Assembly (NCBI RefSeq): GCF_006345825.1
Contig: NZ_VCIX01000085.1
Span: forward strand, 1-64,000
Source of the DNA: Paenibacillus paridis
GTDB lineage: Bacteria; Bacillota; Bacilli; Paenibacillales; Paenibacillaceae
DNA: 64,000 bases
Direction of reading: 5' to 3'
Shown: positions 17,469-25,992 of the stretch, piece by piece
Layout of the letters: each line of letters starts with the position of its first letter
How positions within the stretch are numbered: the stretch's first letter is position 1
Program-made: the position numbers and the translations under genes
The notes under the pieces: generated by a model
The model's database searches: none
What the model saw: only the letters and a program-made list of their open reading frames with translations
Told to the model about the DNA's origin: nothing

Positions 17469-18350
17469 ATGTCTGTAAAAATCGGAAATCGCATAGGCGT
17501 CATAGTTGACAGCTTTGGCGTCGGCGTTAGGGAAGGGCTGAAGAAGGCGAAGGAGGTTGGTGCGGAGGGGGTGCAAATCTACGCGGTTTCAGGCGAGATG
17601 GACCCGGTTAATCTAAGCCCAGCCGACCGGAGGGAGCTAAAGGCTTATATCGCTTCGCTAGGGCTTGAGATCAGCGCGTTATGCGGTGACCTGGGCGGCC
17701 ACGGCTTCCAAGATAAATCGGTTAACGAGGAAAAAGTGGAGAAATCTAAGCGAATTCTCGATTTGGCGCTGGACCTTGGTACGACAATCGTGACTACCCA
17801 CATCGGAATTGTGCCGGAGAATCGAGATGGCGAAGTATTCGCTGTCATGCAGGAGGCTTGCCGCGAACTGAATGAATATGCCAGCAGCATGAAGGCTCAT
17901 TTCGCTATTGAGACGGGGCCGGAGACGGCGGCACATTTGAAAGGTTTTCTGGATACATTGGGGGGCATAGGGGTAGCTGTTAACTTTGATCCTGCCAATA
18001 TGGTCATGGTAACGGGCGATGATCCGGTGGAAGGCGTCCGGCTGCTCAGGGATTACGTCGTCCATACCCACGTCAAGGACGGCATTCGAAGCAAGGCAGT
18101 GGATCCGCGAATGGTATATGGTGCGCTTGGCTATGAACCGATGGATCATGCCAAAATTGCGGAGATGGTGAGCTCGGGACAATTTTTCCGCGAGCTGCCG
18201 CTCGGCGAAGGCGCTGTCGATTTCGACAGATACTTTACGGTGCTAAAGGAAATTGGATATAATGGCTATCTGACGATCGAACGCGAGGTCGGGGGCCAGC
18301 CGGAGAACGATATTCGCAAAGCGGTCCACTTTATTAAGGGCTACCGCTAG
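17469..18350 (+). CDS. Sugar phosphate isomerase/epimerase-like TIM-barrel protein
   Basis: This is a 293-residue TIM barrel of the same superfamily as the proteins at 1879 and 13943 but not closely alike. Candidate metal ligands sit in FAIETGPE, VNFDPANM, VHTHVKDG and LTIEREVGG. It is probably co-transcribed with the upstream Gfo/Idh gene. A terminator-like hairpin follows at 18397. Acting next to a sugar dehydrogenase, it could isomerise or cleave the keto-sugar product. That is inference from family and context. Confidence 0.87.
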   Translation: MSVKIGNRIGVIVDSFGVGVREGLKKAKEVGAEGVQIYAVSGEMDPVNLSPADRRELKAYIASLGLEISALCGDLGGHGFQDKSVNEEKVEKSKRILDLALDLGTTIVTTHIGIVPENRDGEVFAVMQEACRELNEYASSMKAHFAIETGPETAAHLKGFLDTLGGIGVAVNFDPANMVMVTGDDPVEGVRLLRDYVVHTHVKDGIRSKAVDPRMVYGALGYEPMDHAKIAEMVSSGQFFRELPLGEGAVDFDRYFTVLKEIGYNGYLTIEREVGGQPENDIRKAVHFIKGYR

Positions 18351-18396
18351 TTGAGGTTATTGATTTTAAGAATAGATTCGGAGCAAGGCGGTTGCT

Positions 18397-18475
18397 GAAG
18401 CGGCTATTAGAATAGGATAGGCTCCAAAGCCTGTAAAGTTCGAATAGCCGTAAGGGCAGCCGCTTCTATTTATTT
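18397..18475 (+). terminator. Terminator after the module B enzyme genes
   Basis: GAAGCGGCT (18397-18405) pairs with AGCCGCTTC (18458-18466), enclosing a second CGGCTATT/AATAGCCG pairing possibility, and is followed by TATTTATTTTT. The two nested pairings are mutually exclusive. Confidence 0.7.
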
Positions 18476-18809
18476 TTGAATATAAAAAAGTAAATCCAAT
18501 CGCCAAATTTTCTGTGTATTTCTCGGAATGAACCGGGTACGTCGCCATGGACGGCGTTATCCGTTTCACCTTCTTATTTATGGAACCGCTTTAATTTATG
18601 TAGGTATTTATAACATTAATTTAGTGGTTTTAATGAATTTCAATATATATCTCTCGTTGATATAACTCGTTATGTTATATTTAATGAAAGGGGAGCGGGT
18701 GGGAAAGAAATGGCTTTGTTGGAGGGGAGCCATAGTTTAGCGCTTGCCTGAACGAGAATTTAATAGGGAGAAATGCCTGAAGCATTCCGGAAAAGATGGA
18801 GGGGGAGCT
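18476..18809. promoter_or_regulatory. Promoter region of the sensor and importer genes
   Basis: No gene is seen. The region is AT-rich. An inverted repeat ATATAAC-7-GTTATAT lies at 18660-18680, overlapping a possible TTGATA/TTTAAT promoter (18657-18685). GGAGGGGGAG at 18798-18807 is the ribosome site of the lipoprotein gene. Weak similarity to a CcpA site at 18581-18594 is not good enough to call. Confidence 0.4.
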
Positions 18810-20339
18810 ATGGAGATCACAAGGTTCAACTGCCGTTGGATTGTTCGGATGATAGCGTTGTTGATGGTAGCTGCGACGGCCGCAGGCTGCAGCGATTGGG
18901 AGAGAGCAGGACAGCCGGTGACTGCTCCGCAGAGCCGCGTCGCGATTTCCATGGTCATAAACGATCTGGGCATGGAGTTTCCGGATGGTTCGGACGAAAA
19001 TGATAATCCTTATATTAATTATATAAAGGAACGCACTGGATTGGATTTGCAGGTCAACATTCCCCCTCAAGAAGTTTACGAAGAGAAGCTGAATGTCATT
19101 ATGGCTTCCGGAAATCTTCCAGATCTGATTCACACCTTTAACCCGGTTTGGTTTGACGAATATGTCAAAAAAGGGGCTTTTATGCCGCTTGACGATTATA
19201 TCAACGAATTTGGACAAGACCTTAAGGAGCTCATTCCTGACGAGGCGTGGGACCGAATGCGCTATGACGGGAAAATTTACGGAATTCCCAGTTTGACAGA
19301 TGTGCAAGGTATCGAGTTGATGTATGTGCGGAAGGATTGGCTTGATAATCTGGGACTGCAGCCGCCTAAGACGCTGGATGAATATGATAAAGTCATGCGT
19401 GCCTTTGCCAAGGAGGATCCCGACCGCAACGGTCTTAATGATACGATGGGCCTTATTCTGCTCGAGGACATGGGGCGGGCTGCGCCTTTTTTTGGCGCTT
19501 TTGGCGTTCAATTGAATTCTTGGGTGGCGCGTGGCGTAAAGCTGGTTAACGGGAGCACGCTGCCAGAGACCAAACAAGCGCTCTCTTTTCTGGCCAAGCT
19601 TTACCAAGAAGGTGTAGTTGATCCGGAATTCCCGCTTAATCGCAACAATGCCTTTATCGAAAAAATCGAGAACGGAAAGGTCGGCATGTTTTCCGCGACT
19701 TGGTATGATACGCGCGGACCCATCGCGGCAAGCAAAAAGAAAGATCCCAAGGCGGAATGGATTCCGCTGGAGTATCCCGTCGGACCGGAGGGGCAAAGCG
19801 GCGTATACAACAAGGATTTAATCCGTGGTTACAACGTGGTGCCTGTTGGCAAGAAACATCCCGAAGAAGTGGTAAAGCTGCTTAATTTCATCGTGGGAGA
19901 GGGCCGGGAGACGTTAAAGCTTGGTTTTGAAGGCGAGATTTGGTCGATGGAAAATGGGAAAATGGTCACCAATTTTGACGAGCATGACAAGCATTTGTAC
20001 AGGGGCATCTACCAATCGCTGGTCGATGTGATTGATCCCGCCATGGCTAAGGCTCGCTTGGATTCGCTCGGCGATTTTCATTTATACGATAATTTGCAAA
20101 TGATTGAACACAATTTAATAAAAAACGAATTTTACGGAATTCCGACACCGGCGATGAGCAAGTATGCCGGTCATTTAGCGGAGCTAGAGCGTATTTTTAC
20201 GCAGATCGTGATGGGCATCGTTCCACTGGATTCGTTCGATACCTTTGTGGATGAGTGGTACCGCGAGGGCGGCGAAGAGGTTACCGCTGAGGTTAATCAA
20301 TGGTACGAAGCCCGCTTGAGCGCCGGAGGGAGGAGATAA
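18810..20339 (+). CDS. Substrate-binding lipoprotein adjacent to sensor kinase
   Basis: This 509-residue extracellular solute-binding protein has a lipoprotein signal peptide (Arg-rich start, hydrophobic IALLMVAATAAGC, lipobox Cys near residue 24). The ATG at 18810 follows a strong GGAGGGGGAG; an in-frame ATG at 18744 would add 22 hydrophilic residues before the signal peptide. Only two bases separate its stop from the YesM-type kinase start. A second binding protein gene (25993) follows the permeases, so this one may serve as the kinase's sensory ligand-binder rather than as the transporter subunit. That is an inference from position. Confidence 0.87.
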   Translation: MEITRFNCRWIVRMIALLMVAATAAGCSDWERAGQPVTAPQSRVAISMVINDLGMEFPDGSDENDNPYINYIKERTGLDLQVNIPPQEVYEEKLNVIMASGNLPDLIHTFNPVWFDEYVKKGAFMPLDDYINEFGQDLKELIPDEAWDRMRYDGKIYGIPSLTDVQGIELMYVRKDWLDNLGLQPPKTLDEYDKVMRAFAKEDPDRNGLNDTMGLILLEDMGRAAPFFGAFGVQLNSWVARGVKLVNGSTLPETKQALSFLAKLYQEGVVDPEFPLNRNNAFIEKIENGKVGMFSATWYDTRGPIAASKKKDPKAEWIPLEYPVGPEGQSGVYNKDLIRGYNVVPVGKKHPEEVVKLLNFIVGEGRETLKLGFEGEIWSMENGKMVTNFDEHDKHLYRGIYQSLVDVIDPAMAKARLDSLGDFHLYDNLQMIEHNLIKNEFYGIPTPAMSKYAGHLAELERIFTQIVMGIVPLDSFDTFVDEWYREGGEEVTAEVNQWYEARLSAGGRR

Positions 20340-20341
20340 GC

Positions 20342-22213
20342 ATGAGGAATCCCGTCAAGTGGTTTCGGGACCGCTTTTCCCGCAAAATTCAGTTTCGGCT
20401 CACCTGCTATTTTTTGTTGATTTTGCTGCCGCTCGTGTTGGTAAGCCTATTTGCCGTTGACCGCTCCCGCAGCATTTTGCATGACCAAGCCGTGGAGCGT
20501 TCTGGGACGGTGCTGAATTCAGCCATGGACTATATTGATTTGACTTTGCAAAATGTGGAGGAGATTTCGACGCTGATTGCAACAGACCCTGTGTTTATCA
20601 AGCTGCTTGCAGATAACGGATCGGAATTGTCGCCGCTCTCCATCGTCGATTTTTCGATGCTGCTGAAGCAGCTGTCGAATGTCAACTCTATTAATCATAT
20701 CGTATCGCAAATATCGTTGTACCATCAGCCCTCCCATATGATGATTTCGACGAATTATGGGGGGAGAAGGCTGAGCAGCCCCGAGCAGCAGCAATGGCTT
20801 GAGAATACGGCGATTACTAGCGGGACGGAAATCACTTATTTGCTGGCGGAGGAGCCGATTGCCGGCAACGCAACCTTTGGCAGCTTAATTGATACGGACA
20901 GCGTGTCGCTGCTGCGAACGATGGATTTGTACAATAACAATCGCAGAGCAGATGTAGTCATTATTACCGTGGACAAAAGCAAGCTGATCAATCTGATGAA
21001 GTCGCTGCTCCCATCGCCTGCGGCTACCATTTATTTGCACAGCGACACGGGCAAGCTGATTGCAGGGACAGGCAAGCTCGAAGGCGCGGAGCATACGCTT
21101 GCAGAAGGCGGGGGCATGCCCGGTCTTCCCCGCACGAACGATGCGGAGATGACGGTTTCGATCGATTCGGAGTATTCCAAATGGCGGCTAACGCTGATAC
21201 AGCCCAAAAAAGAGCTGTACGCCAAAACAGATCAGCTTCGATTGTATACGATCGCCATTATTTTTGTCAGCGTCCTTCTAGCGCTCGGCATTTCCTGGCT
21301 CGTTTATATCGGCATTGCTTCTCCGGTGGACAAGCTGTTCAAGGGAATGAAGCGTCTGGGGACGGGGAATATGAACGTTCACCTGGACAATTCGCGGCAT
21401 GATGAGCTGGGTTATTTGACGGAAGCGTTTAACCGGATGGTCGTAGACCAGAAGCGGCTGATCGAAGAGCATTACGAGCAGCAGCTGAGGCTGGCCAAGA
21501 CCGAGCTTCAATTTCTGCAAACCCAAATTAACCCGCATTTTCTGTATAACACGCTGGATTCGATCAACTGGACAGCCAAAAATTACGAGGCGGATGAAAT
21601 TAGCGAGATGGTGCTGAACTTGTCCCGCTTTTTCCGTCTGAGCCTCAACAAGGGCAAGGATGTATTTACGATTGACGAAAGCTTGTCGCATCTCCATTAT
21701 TACATTCGGATTCAGCAAATCCGGTTTTTGGACAGCTTCGAGGTGGAATATGACATTCAGGAGGAATGCCGCCCCATTCCGATTCTGAAGCTGCTGCTGC
21801 AGCCGCTTGTGGAAAACGCTATCCTGCATGGGATGGAAGGGATAACGGAAGGCGGGAAGCTTGTTATTTCCGGCCGAGTGTACGACGGTGAGACTGTTCA
21901 GGTCACGGTCCGTGACAATGGCCCCGGGATAAACCCGAAGCGGCTCACTTACATTCAAGAAGAAATGTTGCGACTTGGAAGGCGTGAGGGAAATCTGTTT
22001 TCGCTGGAGGATGAGGAAACGGGAGATCTGTTCGGCTTGCGCAATGTGATGACCCGCATCAAGCTGTATTATGGCAATTCTGCTGAGTTGACTATCGATA
22101 GCGCGCAAGGATTAGGAACCACGGCCACCATATCGCTGCCGCTGGATCAATGCAAGGAGAGCTTTCGCGCTTTGACTCACCATACTGTGGAAAAAGGGGA
22201 TCGATCCGCATGA
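20342..22213 (+). CDS. YesM-type sensor histidine kinase
   Basis: This 623-residue kinase has membrane segments near residues 18-38 and 300-322 flanking an extracytoplasmic sensor domain. HAMP follows (IASPVDKLFKGMKRLGTG), then the His_kinase motif QINPHFLYNTLDSINW and an ATPase domain (ENAILHGM, DNGPGI, FGLRNVM). GGAGGGAGGAG precedes the ATG at 20342. The stop overlaps the start of the response regulator gene (ATGA at 22210-22213). It probably senses the sugar handled by module B. Confidence 0.92.
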   Translation: MRNPVKWFRDRFSRKIQFRLTCYFLLILLPLVLVSLFAVDRSRSILHDQAVERSGTVLNSAMDYIDLTLQNVEEISTLIATDPVFIKLLADNGSELSPLSIVDFSMLLKQLSNVNSINHIVSQISLYHQPSHMMISTNYGGRRLSSPEQQQWLENTAITSGTEITYLLAEEPIAGNATFGSLIDTDSVSLLRTMDLYNNNRRADVVIITVDKSKLINLMKSLLPSPAATIYLHSDTGKLIAGTGKLEGAEHTLAEGGGMPGLPRTNDAEMTVSIDSEYSKWRLTLIQPKKELYAKTDQLRLYTIAIIFVSVLLALGISWLVYIGIASPVDKLFKGMKRLGTGNMNVHLDNSRHDELGYLTEAFNRMVVDQKRLIEEHYEQQLRLAKTELQFLQTQINPHFLYNTLDSINWTAKNYEADEISEMVLNLSRFFRLSLNKGKDVFTIDESLSHLHYYIRIQQIRFLDSFEVEYDIQEECRPIPILKLLLQPLVENAILHGMEGITEGGKLVISGRVYDGETVQVTVRDNGPGINPKRLTYIQEEMLRLGRREGNLFSLEDEETGDLFGLRNVMTRIKLYYGNSAELTIDSAQGLGTTATISLPLDQCKESFRALTHHTVEKGDRSA

Positions 22214-23814
22214 ATTTGATGATTGTTGAGGACGAGCTTAGGCTAAGATTGGGATTGGCCAATAATATCCCTTGGGAGGAGAATGGCATAGAGGTCGTCG
22301 GACTGGCCGCTAGCGGTGTGGAGGCATTGTCGTTGATCGAGCGCAAGCGACCCGACATTATGCTAATTGATGTGCAGATGCCGGAGATGGATGGGCTGAC
22401 GCTGGTGAGGAAGCTAAGGGAATGTCCAGGCAACGGCGTGCAACTGAAACTGATCATTCTGAGCGGGCATGACAACTTTGGCTTCGCTCAGGATGCCATA
22501 GCTTTAGGGGTGTCCCAGTATTTGCTGAAGCCCGCGGCTGAAGAGGAAATATTAGGTGCTGTTCTGGAAGCAGCTAGGCAGCTGCGAGACGAAATGGAGC
22601 AATGGCGCGAGCAAGCGGAGCTGAAGGTCAAGTGGCGTGAGCATCTTCCCCATCTGCAAAGCGGATTTATCCGGCAGTGGGCAGCAGGCGCTTATGACGA
22701 TAGCGAGGTGCTTCGAAGAGGCATGGATTATCAGATTGAGCTTCAGGAATCGGACCGAATCACAGTTGCCGTGGTGGATATCGACCCGCTTCCGGAGGGA
22801 GAGGACAGCTTTAAGGCGGAGGATGCTCCGATGTGGCGCTTCTCTCTGCAATGCCTGGCGAGAGAAATGCTGCCTGCTACCTGCTTTGTCTGTCCTGATC
22901 ATCAGGGGTATACGCTGCTTGTTTTTGTGCTGCGAAGCGGGGAGGAGCCGGGAGACAGCGCCTTGCGAATACAGGCATCGGTCGTTCAACTGCTTTCGCG
23001 GACCCGGGAGACGCTTGGGCTGACAGCCAGTGCGGGCATATGCGCTGCGGCCGGAGGGCTTGGCAGCATGAGTACGCTGTATGCGGAAGCTTGCCGTGCC
23101 TTGCAGGAGCGTATTGTGTACGGCTGCGATATTGCCATTCCTTACCGGGAGATTGGCCGTAAGGAACAGGGGGTCCAGGTACAGCAATCGCTGGAGAAAG
23201 CGCTGGAAATCGCATTGGAGACCGCTGACGAAGCCAAGGCGTTGGAGGCGCTGCAAGGATTGTGGGACAAAAGCCTGGAGTCCGCGGAGACAGCGGAAGA
23301 AGTCCATGAGGCCGTGCTTTATTTGAGCAGCCTGTATATCCGTATGATTCAGAAGCAAGGCTGGCGGATTGGCTGCGTAGCAGGAGAGGATATGGTTTAT
23401 TTCGAGAACATCCGGCTGCTGGCGACGAAGGAGCAGATCCGGGCATGGCTAATCCGCTTGACTGGCCGCATCTGCGACTACCTGCAGCAGCAGCGGAAAA
23501 CGACCAGCAACGGAGTGGTACGCTCCATTCTGTCTATTGTGAATCAGGAGATTGATCAGGATATCACGCTGCATACGGTGGCGGACCGCCTTTTTGTCAA
23601 TTCATCTTACTTGAGCCGGTTGTTTAAGCAGGAGACAGGCGTGCCTTTTTCGACCTATGTGCTGGAGCGCAAGATGGAACGGGCCAAGACCGTTCTGCAA
23701 AATGGGGGTAAGGTGTACGATGCCGCCCGTCTGGTGGGTTATCGGGACGTGAGCTATTTCACCAAGGTGTTCCGCAAGTATTGGGGCGTCAACCCAGGTG
23801 GCGTTAAAGCGTGA
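22210..23814 (+). CDS. YesN-type response regulator with AraC DNA-binding domain
   Basis: This 534-residue regulator has a receiver domain at the N-terminus (MIVEDE, phospho-acceptor Asp in IMLIDVQMPEMDG), a variable middle and a C-terminal AraC domain (VADRLFVNSSYLSRLFKQET and RLVGYRDVSYFTKVFRKYWG). The start overlaps the kinase stop by four bases, indicating translational coupling. Likely targets are the permease operon beginning at 24038 and possibly its own operon. Confidence 0.93.
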   Translation: MNLMIVEDELRLRLGLANNIPWEENGIEVVGLAASGVEALSLIERKRPDIMLIDVQMPEMDGLTLVRKLRECPGNGVQLKLIILSGHDNFGFAQDAIALGVSQYLLKPAAEEEILGAVLEAARQLRDEMEQWREQAELKVKWREHLPHLQSGFIRQWAAGAYDDSEVLRRGMDYQIELQESDRITVAVVDIDPLPEGEDSFKAEDAPMWRFSLQCLAREMLPATCFVCPDHQGYTLLVFVLRSGEEPGDSALRIQASVVQLLSRTRETLGLTASAGICAAAGGLGSMSTLYAEACRALQERIVYGCDIAIPYREIGRKEQGVQVQQSLEKALEIALETADEAKALEALQGLWDKSLESAETAEEVHEAVLYLSSLYIRMIQKQGWRIGCVAGEDMVYFENIRLLATKEQIRAWLIRLTGRICDYLQQQRKTTSNGVVRSILSIVNQEIDQDITLHTVADRLFVNSSYLSRLFKQETGVPFSTYVLERKMERAKTVLQNGGKVYDAARLVGYRDVSYFTKVFRKYWGVNPGGVKA

Positions 23815-23860
23815 CAGCAGTGCCTAATTATGTTGGCGTGCAATAACCAAAAAAATGAAA

Positions 23861-23906
23861 AAGACAAAACCGCTTTCAGTTATAGAAAGCGGCTTTGTCT
23901 TTTTTA
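23861..23906 (+). terminator. Terminator after module B two-component genes
   Basis: GACAAAACCGCTTTC pairs with GAAAGCGGCTTTGTC around a 7-base loop, followed by TTTTTT. Confidence 0.92.
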
Positions 23907-23957
23907 ATGCCGATTACGTTCCTTTGTGAGGAAATCAAACATCAAAGTACCAGAAAT

Positions 23958-23972
23958 AGTAATGGCATTACT
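23958..23972. promoter_or_regulatory. 15-bp palindrome upstream of the permease operon
   Basis: AGTAATGGCATTACT has 7-base arms around one central base and lies 66 bases before the permease start. It is placed where an activator such as the AraC-type regulator might bind. The promoter itself is not clear. Confidence 0.35.
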
Positions 23973-24037
23973 CTACCAACCCTGGGCGATGGATACTACA
24001 ATTTTAGGTAGAAAGCATGAAATCAAGGGGGAATACA

Positions 24038-24994
24038 ATGAAAAGCGCAACGGCACCACTGGATAAGCCCCAGGCTAAACGCAATTATGTCAAACGGCTT
24101 GCCGCCGATGTCAAACGGGATTGGGATTTATACGCACTTCTTGTTCCCGGAATTTTGTTTCTTCTACTGTTTAAATACGCCCCAATGTATGGCATTACCA
24201 TCGCCTTTAAGGATTTCAATATCTTTGACGGTTATGACGCAAGCCCTTGGGTAGGATGGAAGCATTTTGCCAAACTGTTCAGCTCTCCCGATTTTCTGCA
24301 TGTTTTTCAAAACACCGTTATTCTCAGTTTCCTGAAGATCGGTATCTTGTTCCCGCTGCCGATCCTCATCGCCTTGCTGTTGAATGAGCTGCGGCGGATG
24401 CTATTCAAGCGCGCGATCCAAACTGTGATCTATTTGCCGCATTTCTTGTCCTGGGTCATCGTAAGCGGCCTGTTTATTGACCTGCTGTCTAGCAACGGCG
24501 GCTTGGTTAACAAGGCAATGGCAATGATCGGCTTGGAGCCAATCTCGTTTTTCCTGGACAATAGCGTGTTCCGGGGCGTTCTGATTACCTCGGCGGGCTG
24601 GAAGGAAACGGGGTGGAGCACCATCGTTTATCTTGCTGCCTTCGCCACGATCGATCCCGGCTTGTACGAAGCGGCCAAGATTGACGGGGCGGGGAGGATG
24701 AAGCAGCTGTGGCACATTACGCTGCCTGGCATCGCCCCGATTATCCTGCTGATGTTTATTCTAAGGCTGGGCAGCATTTTGGAGGCTGGCACGGAGCAAA
24801 TTCTCGTCATGTACAATCCCACAGTATACAAGGTGTCGGATGTCATCGGCACCTACGTGTACCGAATGGGCCTCGGCAATCAGGACTACAGCTTCACCAC
24901 CGCTGTTGGCGTTTTTGAATCCGTTATTGCCTTCACGCTCGTCTTGGCGGGCAACGCGCTTAGCCGCAAATACCTGCAACGCGGGATTTGGTAA
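24038..24994 (+). CDS. LplB-type sugar ABC transporter permease
   Basis: This 318-residue CUT1 permease has about six membrane helices and an EAA loop (EAAKIDGAGRMKQLWHITLP). The ATG at 24038 has AAGGGGG eight bases upstream; an earlier in-frame ATG at 24017 overlaps no good site. The partner permease gene follows after 18 bases. It presumably depends on a shared ATPase encoded elsewhere. Confidence 0.92.
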   Translation: MKSATAPLDKPQAKRNYVKRLAADVKRDWDLYALLVPGILFLLLFKYAPMYGITIAFKDFNIFDGYDASPWVGWKHFAKLFSSPDFLHVFQNTVILSFLKIGILFPLPILIALLLNELRRMLFKRAIQTVIYLPHFLSWVIVSGLFIDLLSSNGGLVNKAMAMIGLEPISFFLDNSVFRGVLITSAGWKETGWSTIVYLAAFATIDPGLYEAAKIDGAGRMKQLWHITLPGIAPIILLMFILRLGSILEAGTEQILVMYNPTVYKVSDVIGTYVYRMGLGNQDYSFTTAVGVFESVIAFTLVLAGNALSRKYLQRGIW

Positions 24995-25012
24995 CTGAAA
25001 GGGGAGATTGCT

Positions 25013-25888
25013 GTGACCGTGAAAACATCGTTTTCAGAGAAGCTGTTCAATTTCTGCAACTATTTATTTTTTATACTGGTAGGTCTGACGACGCTGCTGC
25101 CGTTCGTTAACCTGATCGCCAAATCGTTCAGCAGCGAAGCGGCGGTCATCTCCGGCAAGGTCAATTTGCTGCCTATCGGCTTTCAAACCGGAACGTACAT
25201 GTATGTGCTCAAGGATTCCATGTTCCTTAATTCTTTAAAAAATTCGATTCTGTTGGCTATTGTGGGTACGGCGTTAGGATTGTTCCTCACGACCATTACG
25301 GCGTACCCTTTATCTCGCGTTCAGCTTCGAGGCAGAAAATGGTTTCTGCTGATGTTTATTTTCACGATGCTGTTCAGCGGCGGCCTGATTCCTACCTACC
25401 TGCTCATGCAGAATATCGGCCTGGTTAATCAGTTTCCTGTTCTATTTCTGCCGGCGGCCATCAACGTGTTCAACATGCTGATTATCAAAAATTATTTTGA
25501 AGGGCTGCCGGACGGGCTGGAGGAATCCGCCAAGCTGGACGGAGCAAGCAACATTCGAGTTTTATTCTCCATTGTTTTGCCGCTGTCGCTTCCCGTACTG
25601 GCGACCATTGCGCTGTTTTTCGCGGTGGCGTTCTGGAACGACTATTTTACATCGATGATCTACATTACCAATCAGGATTTTAAGCCGCTGCAGCTGTACT
25701 TGAAGGAGCTATTGGTTTCCTCCAGCAGCGAATTCTTGAAGGATAACGTGGACGCGGCGCTGAACACAACGCCCCAATCCATTCAGGCAGCTTCAATATT
25801 GCTAGCTACGCTGCCGATCCTCATGGTCTATCCGTTCTTGCAAAAATATTTTGTTAAAGGCGTGCTGGTAGGTTCGGTGAAGGGTTAA
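25013..25888 (+). CDS. YtcP-type sugar ABC transporter permease
   Basis: This 291-residue permease starts with GTG after AAAGGGGAG. It carries the EAA-type loop EESAKLDGASNIRVLFSIVLP-like segment near residues 166-186 and the typical FVKGVLVGSVKG tail. It pairs with the product of the gene at 24038. Confidence 0.92.
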   Translation: MTVKTSFSEKLFNFCNYLFFILVGLTTLLPFVNLIAKSFSSEAAVISGKVNLLPIGFQTGTYMYVLKDSMFLNSLKNSILLAIVGTALGLFLTTITAYPLSRVQLRGRKWFLLMFIFTMLFSGGLIPTYLLMQNIGLVNQFPVLFLPAAINVFNMLIIKNYFEGLPDGLEESAKLDGASNIRVLFSIVLPLSLPVLATIALFFAVAFWNDYFTSMIYITNQDFKPLQLYLKELLVSSSSEFLKDNVDAALNTTPQSIQAASILLATLPILMVYPFLQKYFVKGVLVGSVKG

Positions 25889-25992
25889 ACCCATCTGCCA
25901 TGAAAGGCGGTGATGCTGTCAGCTTGTTAAGATAGCGGGCAACGGAAGGGAAATGCAGTTTGGCTTATAACACATATTCGGGAGGGTACTCT

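Noticed and set aside
18581..18594. Possible CcpA site TGGAACCGCTTTAA
   Set aside because: It misses two fixed positions of the cre consensus, and no better site was seen near either sugar module.
18681..19796. Long minus-strand open frame of about 370 codons
   Set aside because: It is antisense to a clear solute-binding lipoprotein gene with ribosome site, signal peptide and family fold. The frame arises from codon bias.
21278..22108. Minus-strand open frame of about 276 codons
   Set aside because: It is antisense to the YesM-type kinase, whose domains are intact.
22552..23446. Two long minus-strand open frames
   Set aside because: They are antisense to the YesN-type regulator and have no recognisable features.
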